In this document: piece after piece, positions 7,652-16,802 of the stretch
Position numbering within the stretch: position 1 is the stretch's first letter
Layout: every line of letters begins with the position of its first letter
DNA from: Burkholderiales bacterium 67-32
GTDB lineage: Bacteria > Pseudomonadota > Gammaproteobacteria > Burkholderiales > Burkholderiaceae_B
Direction: 5' to 3'
Length of the DNA: 64,000 bases
NCBI GenBank assembly: GCA_001898625.1
Contig: MKUP01000025.1
Coordinates: 1 to 64,000 of the forward strand
The notes under the pieces: model-generated
Told to the model about the DNA's origin: nothing
What the model saw: the letters and a program-made list of their open reading frames with translations, nothing else
Databases searched by the model: none
Program-made: the position numbers and the translations under genes

Positions 7652-8337
7652 ACATGCCGCCCCGCCTGACGGTGGTGGGCGAGCAGGAGCGGCCGGACCA
7701 CTGGTATCTCCCCGCTGATGCCCAGTGCTTCTTCTGGGGCGAGTACACGCCCTACGAACACACTCAGGGCAAGCGGTGGAATTTCTCGGCCACCAACCAG
7801 CTCATCGCCAACTTCAAGAAAGGCGTGGACCGGCGCGACCGGCCCGACTGGCACTACAAGCAGCAAGCGATCTGTCAGGTTGCCACGGCGTTTTCCCGGT
7901 TCTGGAAGTGGGCCGACACACACCAGAATCATCGCCTGGCCCTGATACCCATTCCCCCTTCGAAGCCACGCCACAACCCGCTATATGACACCCGCATGGT
8001 GGACATGCTCAATCAGCTCGCCCAACTGGTAGATCTACCGCTCGACATTCGCGACTGCTTGAGCTTCAGCGGGGCAAATGCTGCGAGCCACGAAACCGCC
8101 GAACGTCCATCACCCGATGAACTCCAAGCCGACCTTAGCTTCGACGAGGCCGCAGGACGGCGAGTGCAGCCCCCCACTGTGGTTTTCCTGTTCGACGACA
8201 TGCTGACCACGGGCGCGCACTATGTGGCAGCAGCCCGCAAACTGACCGACGCCTATCCCGGCACTCAGATCATCGGCAACTTCGTCGCTCGGCGACTGAT
8301 TCCCGATCCGTTTGATGATTCCCGTATCGGTTCATGA
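7648..8337 (+). CDS. Phosphoribosyltransferase-domain partner of DprA-like protein
   Basis: 229 residues, starting inside the stop of the DprA-like gene (ATGA at 7648-7651). It has a type I phosphoribosyltransferase core. LALIPIPPSK (~97-106) resembles the first PRPP-site loop. VVFLFDDMLTTGAHY (~178-192) is the PRPP-binding signature, with acidic pair D183-D184 and TTG. No base-specific hood identifies a substrate; ComF-like proteins share this look. The first ~80 residues (aromatic-rich, W and Y) are unassigned. The strict coupling suggests a complex or sequential action with the DprA-like protein, perhaps making or removing a nucleotide signal. That is inference. Confidence 0.8.
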   Translation: MNMPPRLTVVGEQERPDHWYLPADAQCFFWGEYTPYEHTQGKRWNFSATNQLIANFKKGVDRRDRPDWHYKQQAICQVATAFSRFWKWADTHQNHRLALIPIPPSKPRHNPLYDTRMVDMLNQLAQLVDLPLDIRDCLSFSGANAASHETAERPSPDELQADLSFDEAAGRRVQPPTVVFLFDDMLTTGAHYVAAARKLTDAYPGTQIIGNFVARRLIPDPFDDSRIGS

Positions 8338-8681
8338 AAAGAAGTGTTCGTAACACGATCAAGGTGATTATGATAGTCCATACACGGACCCGCCAGACAA
8401 GTAACATGCCAGCCCCAGGTTTCGCCATGCCCGCGGGGAAGACACCGGCGTAAGATTCGGCATCAGCTAACTCTTTGCCGAACGGGAACGTTTAAGGGCA
8501 AACCAAATGTTGCCTACTTGTAAGCGATAATGGCAATCATAGGTTGCCCAGTCCACACCAACGCCCGCGCTTTGGCGTTCGACGCGATTTTTAAGAGATA
8601 GGCAATAGTAATGCGCATAATGGTGATGAAGAGGCGAGCTAGCAGAATGGCCGCTGGAGTTCAGCCTCTGAAGGGACGCAT
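8338..8681. other. 344-bp gap upstream of the GHKL/PRTase operon
   Basis: No gene is visible. The stretch becomes AT-richer toward the GHKL gene and ends with AAGGGA as ribosome site. It should carry that operon's promoter. I find no LexA-like site here, so the two PRTase operons do not visibly share that signal. Confidence 0.4.
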
Positions 8682-9812
8682 ATGACTTCCATTCGGATTC
8701 AGGAGAGAACGTCTATCGACGAAGTCCTTGCTTGGCGAGTAGCTCAGTGCACCGTGATCTCTGTAGGCAGAAGAAGCGGCTTCGAACCGGGTGCGCAAGG
8801 ATTGGCTTTAGCCGCGCTCGCGTCGATGCGGCCAGGCCGAAACGCGCCCTGTCTTGAATGCGATTTTGATGAACCTAAAACTCTTGACGATCTCGAGTCG
8901 ACTTTTTTTGGGAACGCCGTTGGCTTTGCGTTACCTCGTTTAATATCCAACCTTCAATTTCAGAAGGTTCCGGCTTCGCGTGAATTCAAGCGACTACTGG
9001 GTGAACTCTACAAGGACAGACGCGGGATTCTGGGATCAGGCCGTAGCAAGACAATTGTGTGTGCTGATCCAGTCTTTCCCATCCCTCCTTGTCTCGCGCT
9101 GCAAGGGACTCCCACCACTACCTTCCCAACGCCGTCGGCGTTTTCGAGTCTCATTAATGCCGAAGTGGAAAAGATGGGATTTCGCCACATGCTAGCCTCG
9201 ACGGGTGAGTCGGATGTTATCTCGTTTGTTTATGAGTCACTTCGCAACAGTTGGGAGCACGGTATTTCGCTAGATCCGCCACGGCGCGCCCGCAGTACAC
9301 GGGCGTTAATCATTGAAAAGATCGTTTTGCAAAAAACAGACCTAGCGTCACGGCAGCTATCACCTGAGCTCAAGGATTATTTAGCCCGCATTGTCGAAGC
9401 AAACCATGACGATCTTGGGCTCGGTGTTATATGCTTTTCGGTCGCGGATCAAGGGGATGGCATTCAGGCAACACTTCCAGCCAAAACTGATTACCCGAAT
9501 GAGACCCGTGCCGAGCGTTTGGCGAGGGCCTTTGTTCCCGGGGAGAGCCGTAAACCGGCTGGCGTAGTCAAGCGCGGGCTCGGGTTGGCGAATATTATTT
9601 CAGCAGCGCATAGTCTTCAGGCGTTGCTACGCATCAGTTCGGGGGATCTCGTCGCGTCGCAGGACTTCTCGTACGGCGAGGATAAGTATCCCCAACTTAA
9701 ACTCGACTCGATCCGCCAACTTCCCGATATGGCACCGCGCGGTACATGTATATCGATTTTTATACCGGAATTCGCTTTTGATCTGGATCAGCATAGTCTC
9801 TTTCCCCGTTGA
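8682..9812 (+). CDS. GHKL-type ATPase paired with a large PRTase protein
   Basis: 376 residues. The C-terminal half has the ATP-binding boxes of the GHKL fold (Hsp90, MutL, histidine kinases, MORC). The N box is YESLRNSWEHG at ~184-194, with Glu185 and Asn189. The G1 box is VADQGDGI (~254-261), the G2 box RGLGLANI (~298-305), and the closing strand GTCISIFIP (~354-362). There is no phospho-acceptor His domain, so it is probably an ATP-gated switch rather than a kinase. The N-terminal ~165 residues are not recognised and may be the sensor. The gene is 14 bp upstream of the double-PRTase gene and shares its AT-rich composition. The pairing suggests a two-component effector/sensor system. Confidence 0.8.
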   Translation: MTSIRIQERTSIDEVLAWRVAQCTVISVGRRSGFEPGAQGLALAALASMRPGRNAPCLECDFDEPKTLDDLESTFFGNAVGFALPRLISNLQFQKVPASREFKRLLGELYKDRRGILGSGRSKTIVCADPVFPIPPCLALQGTPTTTFPTPSAFSSLINAEVEKMGFRHMLASTGESDVISFVYESLRNSWEHGISLDPPRRARSTRALIIEKIVLQKTDLASRQLSPELKDYLARIVEANHDDLGLGVICFSVADQGDGIQATLPAKTDYPNETRAERLARAFVPGESRKPAGVVKRGLGLANIISAAHSLQALLRISSGDLVASQDFSYGEDKYPQLKLDSIRQLPDMAPRGTCISIFIPEFAFDLDQHSLFPR

Positions 9813-9826
9813 TGACATAAAAAATC

Positions 9827-12034
9827 ATGATTCTCGCTTTCAGCGACATCATCGCCGAGACGTCCGCAGACTTTGATCATGCCGTAGCGCAAATTGAAAG
9901 TACAAACTTGCGCCAGGCGGAAGGTATCGTGCTCCGAGCTCATGCGTCGTTATGGCGTCGCATTAAGAAAAATGATTTCAACGTCGAATTGCTTAAACCA
10001 GATCTGGATGCTGTCGGGCGCCGAGCACCTGGATTGGATATTTATTTACTTCCCGATGCACATAGCCTCGCTGAGCACTGGGTTGTCGGATCAGGGGCAC
10101 AGCCGCCTATCCGACTTATTGACGGTGCGAGCGGGGCGATATCATTGGCAATGGTCAATGCCGAATGCCGAAACGATATCCGCATTGCCGAGTTAAGAGA
10201 ACTATTCGAGTCTTTTCAAGGGCGTTGCGTTATCTGTGCAAGTGAAAACCATCATTTTGCATTACCGTCTGGCGCGCATTCTACTCAGTTTGTTCGGCTT
10301 GGCGATGCGTTTGCCAGCATTGACGTCATAGATCGGATTGCATACTGGGTTGCGATGGAAATCCAGTCGAAGCCTGAGATTCTTGAGCGGAACGGGCGTC
10401 ATACCATATTTGTTGATCATCCCAGCATGCTCGTTCTGGCGGCACGAATCCAGCGATTGGTAGACGTACCTATAAACATAGTGGCATTTCCCACCTATCC
10501 GTCGGATATCCAATCACGAAACGCCTCGTTTGAAATGCTGCGAAAACAAGCAGCTGATTGTGCATCTGTGCTCGTCGTAATAGGAGTTGCATCAACTGGG
10601 CGCTTAGCTAACTTTATTCAGCGATGGGCTGAAACAGAATATCCCCATGCGTTAAGCGTCATCGTCCTCTATGCACTGCAAGAGCTTCAGGCCACATCCG
10701 TGCTCTGCAGGCTTGACTTAAAGGGCTACAGGCACTTTAGCAATGAGGATGGCTGTGAACTATGCGCCGCACATAGCTCCGCTGTACAGATCCATACGTC
10801 GAGCTATCTCGTCGGCCTCCAACCAGGTGAAGCAGTTCCTCTCATACCGAGACACTTTCATAGTCAGCGGGATTTTTTGCAGCGGTGGGGGGAAGTTCCA
10901 GGGGTACTTCGCGTCCATTACGACGATCCAAACGAAGCAACTGGCCGGCATCACGCTTTCTACATTGATGTAAGTTCCTTACTGGATGCCCCCGGATTTC
11001 AGGGGGAGCTTATCGCGGCCATTGGCCGCTTCGACCCCGAACCAGAGGTGATTGTCATTCCCGATCACCCGACAGCTCGCAAGCTTGGCGATATCCTGCA
11101 TGGATTTCTTGCAAAGCCGCTAGTAGTCCTCGACGAAAAACTTATTGCGAGAGGAGAAGGTCCGATTGACGAGAACCTTCGATTAGCGCAGTGTGCTTTG
11201 ATTATTGATGACATCTTCATTACAGGCTCAAGGCTCGAAAGCATAAATCGATTCCTGCGGGAACGATATGCCGAAAGGTGTCCCAGCCTAGCAACCATTC
11301 ACTACTGGACCGTGTTGGCGACGCCTTCATCTTCAGCCAATTATGAGCGTGTCGTGAGAGGGATAACGCAAAATCATGGCTGGTCCTCAACTGTGTCGCA
11401 TCTGCAAGAAATTCCTTTACCCGACTGGCATCGCACCGGCGATTGCCCATGGTGTATGGAGAGGAATGTTCTATCTGGTTTAGCTCAATCTGCGGTGGAA
11501 TTCGACGGAAAGATCGCTGATCGACTTGCGTCGTTGTCAGCAACGGATCAGGGGATAGTTTCGGCTCCATTCGTAGATAGTGGCGCTGCTATCCCGCTGC
11601 TTGGCGCACAGTCGGTAGCGCTCGCGCCGGGTTCTAGCGCCATGCAAGTTTTATTCGCCTGCGCAAGCGCTACTCAGCAACTACGAAATGCTCCTGAAAA
11701 TGCTCTAAATGCTGATCTGTTTCCTACACCGAGATATATAGCCAGACGTGTCTTTGAAACTAATTACACCGAGCGACTGATATGGCTGGCGCTTCTCAGG
11801 TCTTTGAAGGGCAAGGAATTAGATCCGGCGCTTAAGGCCTTTCTTGCAGCCACCGCGTTAAATTCGCAAGATGCACAACGTGGGATCGTCTTAGGTGAGC
11901 TTGCCGTCGCTTGGCTTACAGGAAAACTTGGATCTATACCCGTTTCGGAACCCTGTCGTGATTTTTTTTCCAGTGTCGGTATTTCATGGGAGGCGCTGTA
12001 CGCGAAAGCGTTCGTTGATCGTTACCCGCAATAG
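9827..12034 (+). CDS. 735-residue protein with two PRTase-like halves and CxxC knuckles
   Basis: A phosphoribosyltransferase core is clear at residues ~405-500: VIVIPDHPTARKL, then CALIIDDIFITGSRL with D461-D462 and TGS. An earlier segment repeats the same order: TIFVDHPSMLVLAA (~193-206), then VLVVIGVASTGRL (~248-260). There Ile-Gly replaces the acidic pair, so this copy is probably non-catalytic. Each half is followed by a CxxC (C310/C313 in GCELC; C540/C543 in DCPWC) preceded by His, possibly binding zinc. The protein thus looks like an internal duplication with one degenerate copy. The C-terminal ~180 residues are helical. The partner is the GHKL ATPase. The substrate is unknown; a nucleotide-signal or immune role is inferred from context. 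Confidence 0.8.
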   Translation: MILAFSDIIAETSADFDHAVAQIESTNLRQAEGIVLRAHASLWRRIKKNDFNVELLKPDLDAVGRRAPGLDIYLLPDAHSLAEHWVVGSGAQPPIRLIDGASGAISLAMVNAECRNDIRIAELRELFESFQGRCVICASENHHFALPSGAHSTQFVRLGDAFASIDVIDRIAYWVAMEIQSKPEILERNGRHTIFVDHPSMLVLAARIQRLVDVPINIVAFPTYPSDIQSRNASFEMLRKQAADCASVLVVIGVASTGRLANFIQRWAETEYPHALSVIVLYALQELQATSVLCRLDLKGYRHFSNEDGCELCAAHSSAVQIHTSSYLVGLQPGEAVPLIPRHFHSQRDFLQRWGEVPGVLRVHYDDPNEATGRHHAFYIDVSSLLDAPGFQGELIAAIGRFDPEPEVIVIPDHPTARKLGDILHGFLAKPLVVLDEKLIARGEGPIDENLRLAQCALIIDDIFITGSRLESINRFLRERYAERCPSLATIHYWTVLATPSSSANYERVVRGITQNHGWSSTVSHLQEIPLPDWHRTGDCPWCMERNVLSGLAQSAVEFDGKIADRLASLSATDQGIVSAPFVDSGAAIPLLGAQSVALAPGSSAMQVLFACASATQQLRNAPENALNADLFPTPRYIARRVFETNYTERLIWLALLRSLKGKELDPALKAFLAATALNSQDAQRGIVLGELAVAWLTGKLGSIPVSEPCRDFFSSVGISWEALYAKAFVDRYPQ

Positions 12035-12166
12035 GAATGGACGGCGAATCAGGGTCAGGCCATAGATGAGGCAGGCAGCTATTATTTCTGTGCACGGCGC
12101 TAGGTAGCCGTCATAGCGACGCTAAGCACAAAAGGACCATGCGCGGGCTTCCATGCTGTTTGCAGT

Positions 12167-12763
12167 TTAAGACTTGTCTATGCCATTGGTTACTCTTGTT
12201 TGACGAGTCATAGGCGCCGCAACAGCGGCGATGCGAAAGAAACGCCGATCCTCCTGCGTCAATGGGTCGCCATAAAAGAGCTTTTCCACCAAGTCAAGCA
12301 GGTCAGATGCTACGCCATGCTCGATACCTGCGTCTTGCATACGGCGAATGTCGTTGGCATCTTCATCTTCTATCCGGGTCGCACTACGTGGCACAGGAAC
12401 ATCGGCTACTGCTTCACGGATACCTTCCTGAACATCGACTAAGAATTGGGCGGCCTCTTCATCAAGCACAGTATTACGAACAGCCAACTCCATCAAAACG
12501 GCTAAGGTGCCCCGAAACCAGTCGATCTCCGTGCCTACAAGAGGTATCGCATGGACATGCGCGATGTAGCGCACTGCGTGAGCAATGACCATATCAGTCT
12601 CACGCTGTTTCCTAACGAAGTCCTGGTGCTCCTCTGCAACGACTAAGTATTTTCCAGCTAACGTTTCCACGACATCATTGGAGGCAGTCCCATTGCGCCA
12701 TAGAACTTGGCGGGCAACAGCCTTACAAGCACTAAACAACTCTGTTTCTAACGGTGCGGTCAT
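12167..12763 (-). CDS. Hypothetical cargo protein, mostly helical
   Basis: 198 residues if started at ATG 12763. The frame extends upstream to a GTG at 12928 and an ATG at 12901, none with a convincing ribosome site, so the start is uncertain. The predicted chain is helical and acidic toward the C-terminus, with no recognisable domain, signal peptide or membrane segment. It is convergent with the PRTase gene and is the last gene before the island edge. Its AT-rich composition matches the cargo rather than the pilus genes that follow. It could be a third component or an unrelated passenger. Confidence 0.5.
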   Translation of the reverse strand: MTAPLETELFSACKAVARQVLWRNGTASNDVVETLAGKYLVVAEEHQDFVRKQRETDMVIAHAVRYIAHVHAIPLVGTEIDWFRGTLAVLMELAVRNTVLDEEAAQFLVDVQEGIREAVADVPVPRSATRIEDEDANDIRRMQDAGIEHGVASDLLDLVEKLFYGDPLTQEDRRFFRIAAVAAPMTRQTRVTNGIDKS

Positions 12764-12978
12764 GGTGCGAAACCTATGGTCGAAGAGGGGCCAATACTGT
12801 TGATGTGAAGCACCAAGTCTAGCCGAGGCGGTCGACAAAAATCGGAGTGTTGCGACAAACGACAAAGCTAAAGTTCGCTGACGAATAGTCGTCGCAAACA
12901 TGTCCCTAAATCTGACCCTATAGATCACTTAGCCAAAAAAACTTCAATTGAATCAATAAGATAGATCATTGACAAATA

Positions 12979-13845
12979 CTAGCGGTAATAGCAGCCTATC
13001 CATCGATTGGACCGCAGCGCGTGGAAGGACAGCGTATCGACCGACCGCCAGGCATCCAGTCCCATGAGCGCGGTCGCCCCCCGGCGCCGCAGCTCGTGCC
13101 TCAGCCAGGGGCACCGCCATTCCGTTGGCAACAGGCTGCGGCGATCGTGATCGCGCGGCGCGAGGAAGCCGTAGTGCGCATTGGCCTCCTCCACCATGTC
13201 CTTGAGCCGGCCCCGGGACGCGCCGCCATGCCGGACCACGAACCCCGGAAGCGTATCGGCCAGCAGGGCCGTGTCCAGATGCGCCGCGTCATCGTCATAG
13301 TGGGCGGCCAGCACGGCCTGCATCGAGTGCAGACGGGTATCGGCCAGCGATTGCTGCACGGCCGCCTGTGCCCGCACCAGGACGTCATGCACGACACGAT
13401 CGTGTTCGGCGAAGGCCCGCGCCAGCGCGCCATCCCCCCAGCCTGCGGCGCCACCCGCTCCGGCCGCGCCCGCGGCGCCGCGGTAGGCCTGGCCATGCGC
13501 GGCGCCGAACAAACCGCCAATGAGGCTGGCGGGCGGATTGGAAGACGCCAGCCGGCGGGCCTGCGTATCGCCGAACCGGGCCCACGAGGCCAGCGTGATG
13601 GCATGCGCCATGCCCACCTGGTGGGCCACCAGTGCGCGATTGGCATAGGCAAGGAAATTCAGGCTCCGCGCCTGGACCAGCGCGCCGCTATAGGCCGCCG
13701 CGTCCAGCGCGCGGGCTAACCGGGCCTTTTCGCGCAGCAGTTGCCCGCCGTCGAACAACTGCACCAACCCTGCCGCCACGGCGGCGAGCAGCGCCACCGC
13801 CAGCACCAGCGCCTGTCCGGCCTGCGAGCGATCCGCGGTGCGCAT
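12979..13845 (-). pseudogene. TadG-like pilus assembly protein, truncated at the island edge
   Basis: The 288-residue frame begins MRTADRSQAGQALVLAVALL, a TadE/TadG-type N-terminal membrane helix. It continues with the DAAAYSGALVQARSLNFLAY region of TadG-like pilus assembly proteins, which anchor in the inner membrane and project into the periplasm. It ends abruptly after NRWIGCYYR at a TAG that coincides with the switch from GC-rich host DNA to AT-rich island DNA (12,930-12,980). Family members are usually longer, so I infer loss of the C-terminal part by island insertion or rearrangement. It abuts the upstream pilin-like gene directly. Confidence 0.6.
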
Positions 13846-14133
13846 CTAGTTCGCGCCCGCCTGGGCGGAATTGCCGGTAAAGGACTTGAGCGAACGGGCG
13901 GAGGTCTGGGACCGGGCGCCCTTGGCCGCGGTCTGCGCCGCGCGCGATTCGGCCGAACCGTCCTCGCCCGCGAGTTCGCGCGCCATCGCGGCCGTCTGGG
14001 AACGGACCACCTGGCCGAACAACTGGTAGACGGCAATCGCGGCCACCGCCACGAGCGCGACGATGACGATGTACTCGACTATGGCCTGACCGCGCTGCAG
14101 GCGCCGCCGGGTGACACAAAGGGGAAAAGACAT
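13846..14133 (-). CDS. Flp/TadE-type pilin-like protein
   Basis: 95 residues. A short basic leader (MSFPLCVTRRRLQRG) is followed by QAIVEYIVIVALVAVAAIAV, a hydrophobic helix with the Glu-Tyr pair typical of Flp pilins and TadE-like pseudopilins cut by a prepilin peptidase. The remaining ~55 residues are Ala/Ser-rich and probably extracytoplasmic. The gene ends one base before the tadG-like gene starts, so they were one operon. Other tad genes (ATPase, secretin) are not in this window. Confidence 0.65.
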   Translation of the reverse strand: MSFPLCVTRRRLQRGQAIVEYIVIVALVAVAAIAVYQLFGQVVRSQTAAMARELAGEDGSAESRAAQTAAKGARSQTSARSLKSFTGNSAQAGAN

Positions 14134-14279
14134 GGGCGGGACTCCACCCCCGCGCGCCGGGCGCCGTGCCCGGCCGTCCGCGAGGGTGCCGCCAGTTTCC
14201 GGGGGAGGCCTCGCACCGGCAATGCGAGGATCCCGCGACGGACAGGAAGGTCATCCCCGTCCGCCGGCACCCGGAACCG

Positions 14280-14858
14280 CTACAGATTGAGCTTGGAGAT
14301 CTTGGTGCCTTCCACCGTCAGGCCGGCCATCAGGCCCGCGTTGGTCAGCGCGAAGGCCACGACCGGCGCCCGGGCGGTATTGGTGTCGATGCCGGCGTTG
14401 ACGCCCGCCTTGACCACCGCCACCGATCCGTCCACGCCGGCGGTCCAGCCGTTGCTGGACTTGAAGCGGTCGAGTTCGGCCTGGTTCATGAACATGAACA
14501 CCAGCGCCTTGGACTGCGCGCCGGCCTGGAAGCCGAACGAGCCGCTGGCCGTGCTGTAGTAGCCGGTGGTGCGTCCGCTCTCGCGCAGCGCGCCTTCGCC
14601 GTACTCGCCGCCGACGATGAAGCCGGCGTTGATCACGCTGGGGAAGACCAGGATGCCGCGGGCCTTGTTGCCCAGTTCACGCGAGCCGTTGACCGTGGAA
14701 TACAGCCGGTTCAGCGTTTCGTTGACTCCGGAATCGATCCGGCTGCGCTTGGCGGCTGGCGAGCTGTCGCCGCTCTTGTTGGGGTCGGTCGTGGTGCAAC
14801 CCGCGGCGACCAGCAGGCCAGCGGTGGCGGTGGCGTAGAGGAACTGACGACGTTTCAT
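14280..14858 (-). CDS. YSC84/Ysc84-domain lipoprotein
   Basis: 192 residues from ATG 14858, with AAGGAG 7 nt upstream. The N-terminus is a lipoprotein signal with lipobox VAAGC (Cys ~21). The mature part matches the YSC84-type actin-binding/lipid-binding domain: GILVFPSVINAGFIVGGEYGEG, then YYSTASGSFGFQAGAQSKA. Bacterial members are small envelope proteins of unclear role, probably lipid associated. It is monocistronic and divergent from the alpha/beta hydrolase gene. Confidence 0.85.
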   Translation of the reverse strand: MKRRQFLYATATAGLLVAAGCTTTDPNKSGDSSPAAKRSRIDSGVNETLNRLYSTVNGSRELGNKARGILVFPSVINAGFIVGGEYGEGALRESGRTTGYYSTASGSFGFQAGAQSKALVFMFMNQAELDRFKSSNGWTAGVDGSVAVVKAGVNAGIDTNTARAPVVAFALTNAGLMAGLTVEGTKISKLNL

Positions 14859-15101
14859 GCTCTCTCTCCTTGAGTGGGCTTGCCGGCAGGCAGCTTCCGA
14901 GGAAGGGTCGTGGCCCGCCGCGGCAAGCACAGCCATTCTGCCGGATATACGTCAAAACCGCGAATGCAAACGTAAACCGGTTGTTGCATCCGGCCGTCGC
15001 CCCGGGGCGTTTCCCCGGGAAGGACAGAAAACCGCCAAGTATGCGAAGATCCGGGCGTAACGATCAAACAGGACGTCCGCCCTCCCAGGCGAGCCCCGCC
15101 C

Positions 15102-15914
15102 ATGTCCGGATTCGACGTTCAAGACCTGGAGTTCCCCGCCTTCGACGGCCAGGCGCTGCCGGGGCGCCTGTACCGGCCCCGCTGCCACGCCCCCGTCCCC
15201 CTGCTGGTCGATGTGCACGGCGGCGCCTGGATCCGGGGCAACCGCCTGAACAACGCCTCCATGCACGAAGCGCTGGCCGACGAGGGCATCGCCACCTTCG
15301 CGCTGGATTTCCGCATGCCGCCGCAGGCCGGAGCCGAAACCACCTTCGCCGACGTCCACGCCGGCCTGGCCTGGGCCCGCCGGCACGCGGGCGAACTGGG
15401 CAGCCGCCCGGGGTGGGTGGGCGGCCTGGGCACGTCCAGTGGCGGCCACCTGCTGATGCTGAACGCGCTGCGGGGGGGCGCCCCCGGCGCGGCGCCGGAT
15501 CCCGCACCGCTGGTCCGCTACGCGGTGGCCTGCTGGCCCATCCTGGATCCTCTGGCGCGCTACCGGATGGCCCACGAACGCCGCCTGGCCCCTTTGCTGG
15601 ACGCGCACCATGCCTTCTGGCAGGACGAAGCCGCCATGGAACGGGACAACCCCCAGCTCATCATGGAACGCGGCGATGCCCGCCACCTGCCGCCCGTGCT
15701 GCTGATACAGGGCACGGCCGACGCCAACGTCGATCACTTCCGCGCCGACGCCTTCGGCGAACAGTACCGGCGGGCCGGCGGCGCGATCGACGTCCTGAAA
15801 TACGACGACGAACCCCACATGTTCATCACCGTCGAACCAGACTCCCCCGCTTCGCTGCACGCCATGGACCGCATCCGGCACTTCGTGCGCAACCAGTGCC
15901 GCGCCGCGGGCTGA
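15102..15914 (+). CDS. Alpha/beta hydrolase, HSL/esterase type
   Basis: 270 residues. Features of hormone-sensitive-lipase-like carboxylesterases are present: oxyanion motif DVHGGAW (~38-44), nucleophile elbow GTSSGG (~109-114), Asp in QGTADANVDH and His in EPHMF near the C-terminus. It has no signal peptide, so it is cytoplasmic. The substrate cannot be told from sequence; small acyl esters or carbamates are usual. It stands between two lipoprotein genes without obvious functional linkage. Confidence 0.85.
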   Translation: MSGFDVQDLEFPAFDGQALPGRLYRPRCHAPVPLLVDVHGGAWIRGNRLNNASMHEALADEGIATFALDFRMPPQAGAETTFADVHAGLAWARRHAGELGSRPGWVGGLGTSSGGHLLMLNALRGGAPGAAPDPAPLVRYAVACWPILDPLARYRMAHERRLAPLLDAHHAFWQDEAAMERDNPQLIMERGDARHLPPVLLIQGTADANVDHFRADAFGEQYRRAGGAIDVLKYDDEPHMFITVEPDSPASLHAMDRIRHFVRNQCRAAG

Positions 15915-16060
15915 ACGCCGCGGCGGGAATGTAAACCATCCTCAAAACGTACAAAATGTTGCGTTTCCCGGTCACATGGAAGGGCTAACATCAGCCAGGC
16001 TAAAGCGTCGTGAATACATAACGACCGGCGCCCTTGCCCAGTCCATCCCAGGAGGTCAAC

Positions 16061-16705
16061 ATGAAAACCAACACTCTCTCCAAAATTGCCCTGGTCGCGG
16101 CGCTCGGCGTCTTCGTCGCCGGCTGCGCCAACCAGCAGCAGACCAACACGGCCATCGGCGCCGGCGGCGGCGCCGCCCTGGGAGCCGGGCTGGGGGCGCT
16201 GCTGGGCAACTCCAAGGGCGCGGCCATCGGCGCCGGCCTGGGTGCCGTGGCGGGCGGGCTGGTCGGCTACAACTGGAAGACCGTCAAGCAGGACGTCGAG
16301 AAGTCCGGTTCCAAGGACCTGGGCATCGACATGACCGAGCAGAACGACGGTTCGCTGAAGGTCAACGTGCCCAGCAGCGTCTCGTTCGACACCGGCAGCT
16401 ACGCGCTCAAGCCGGCCCTGCTGCCCGTGCTGGACAGCGTTGCCAAGACCCTGAACGAGCATCCCGAGCTACGCGCCAAGGCCGTCGGCCATACCGACAA
16501 CACCGGCCAGATGTCGCTCAACCAGACCCTGTCGCAGAACCGCGCGCAGGCAGTGGCCAACTACCTGACGAACAAGGGCGTCTCGCCCGCGCGCCTGACC
16601 ACCGAAGGCCGCGGCCCCAACGACCCGATCGCCAGCAACGACACGGTGGAAGGCCGCGCCGCCAACCGCCGCACCGAAATCTACCTGTACGCCACCAAGA
16701 ACTGA
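16061..16705 (+). CDS. OmpA-family lipoprotein with glycine-zipper domain (YiaD-like)
   Basis: 214 residues from ATG 16061, with AGGAGG upstream. The lipobox FVAGC gives a lipidated Cys at ~22. Residues ~30-75 form a glycine-zipper segment (AIGAGGGAALGAGLGALLG). Residues ~110-210 form the OmpA C-terminal peptidoglycan-binding domain (VGHTDNTG, then NQTLSQNRAQAVANYL). It should tether the outer membrane to the cell wall. A strong terminator follows, so it is transcribed alone. Confidence 0.9.
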   Translation: MKTNTLSKIALVAALGVFVAGCANQQQTNTAIGAGGGAALGAGLGALLGNSKGAAIGAGLGAVAGGLVGYNWKTVKQDVEKSGSKDLGIDMTEQNDGSLKVNVPSSVSFDTGSYALKPALLPVLDSVAKTLNEHPELRAKAVGHTDNTGQMSLNQTLSQNRAQAVANYLTNKGVSPARLTTEGRGPNDPIASNDTVEGRAANRRTEIYLYATKN

Positions 16706-16715
16706 CCGGCGATCG

Positions 16716-16738
16716 CGCCGCCCCCATGCGGGGCGGCG
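16716..16738 (+). terminator. Terminator of the OmpA-family gene
   Basis: A 9-bp perfect GC stem (16716-16724 with 16730-16738) closes a CATGC loop, starting 11 nt after the stop codon. A short, weak T-containing tail follows. It fits an intrinsic terminator. Confidence 0.7.
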
Positions 16739-16802
16739 GCGTTCTTGGGTAAAGTAACGGCTTGCTCCCGGCAGCAGCCGGCCCCCAGGAACGTCCATCG
16801 CC

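Noticed and set aside
12200-12803. Plus-strand frames opposite the 12167-12763 gene
   Set aside because: Shorter, without ribosome sites, and with His/Arg/Ser-rich composition.
12930-12979. tRNA gene or attachment site at the island edge
   Set aside because: No cloverleaf or tRNA 3' end could be traced; only AT-rich non-coding sequence is present.
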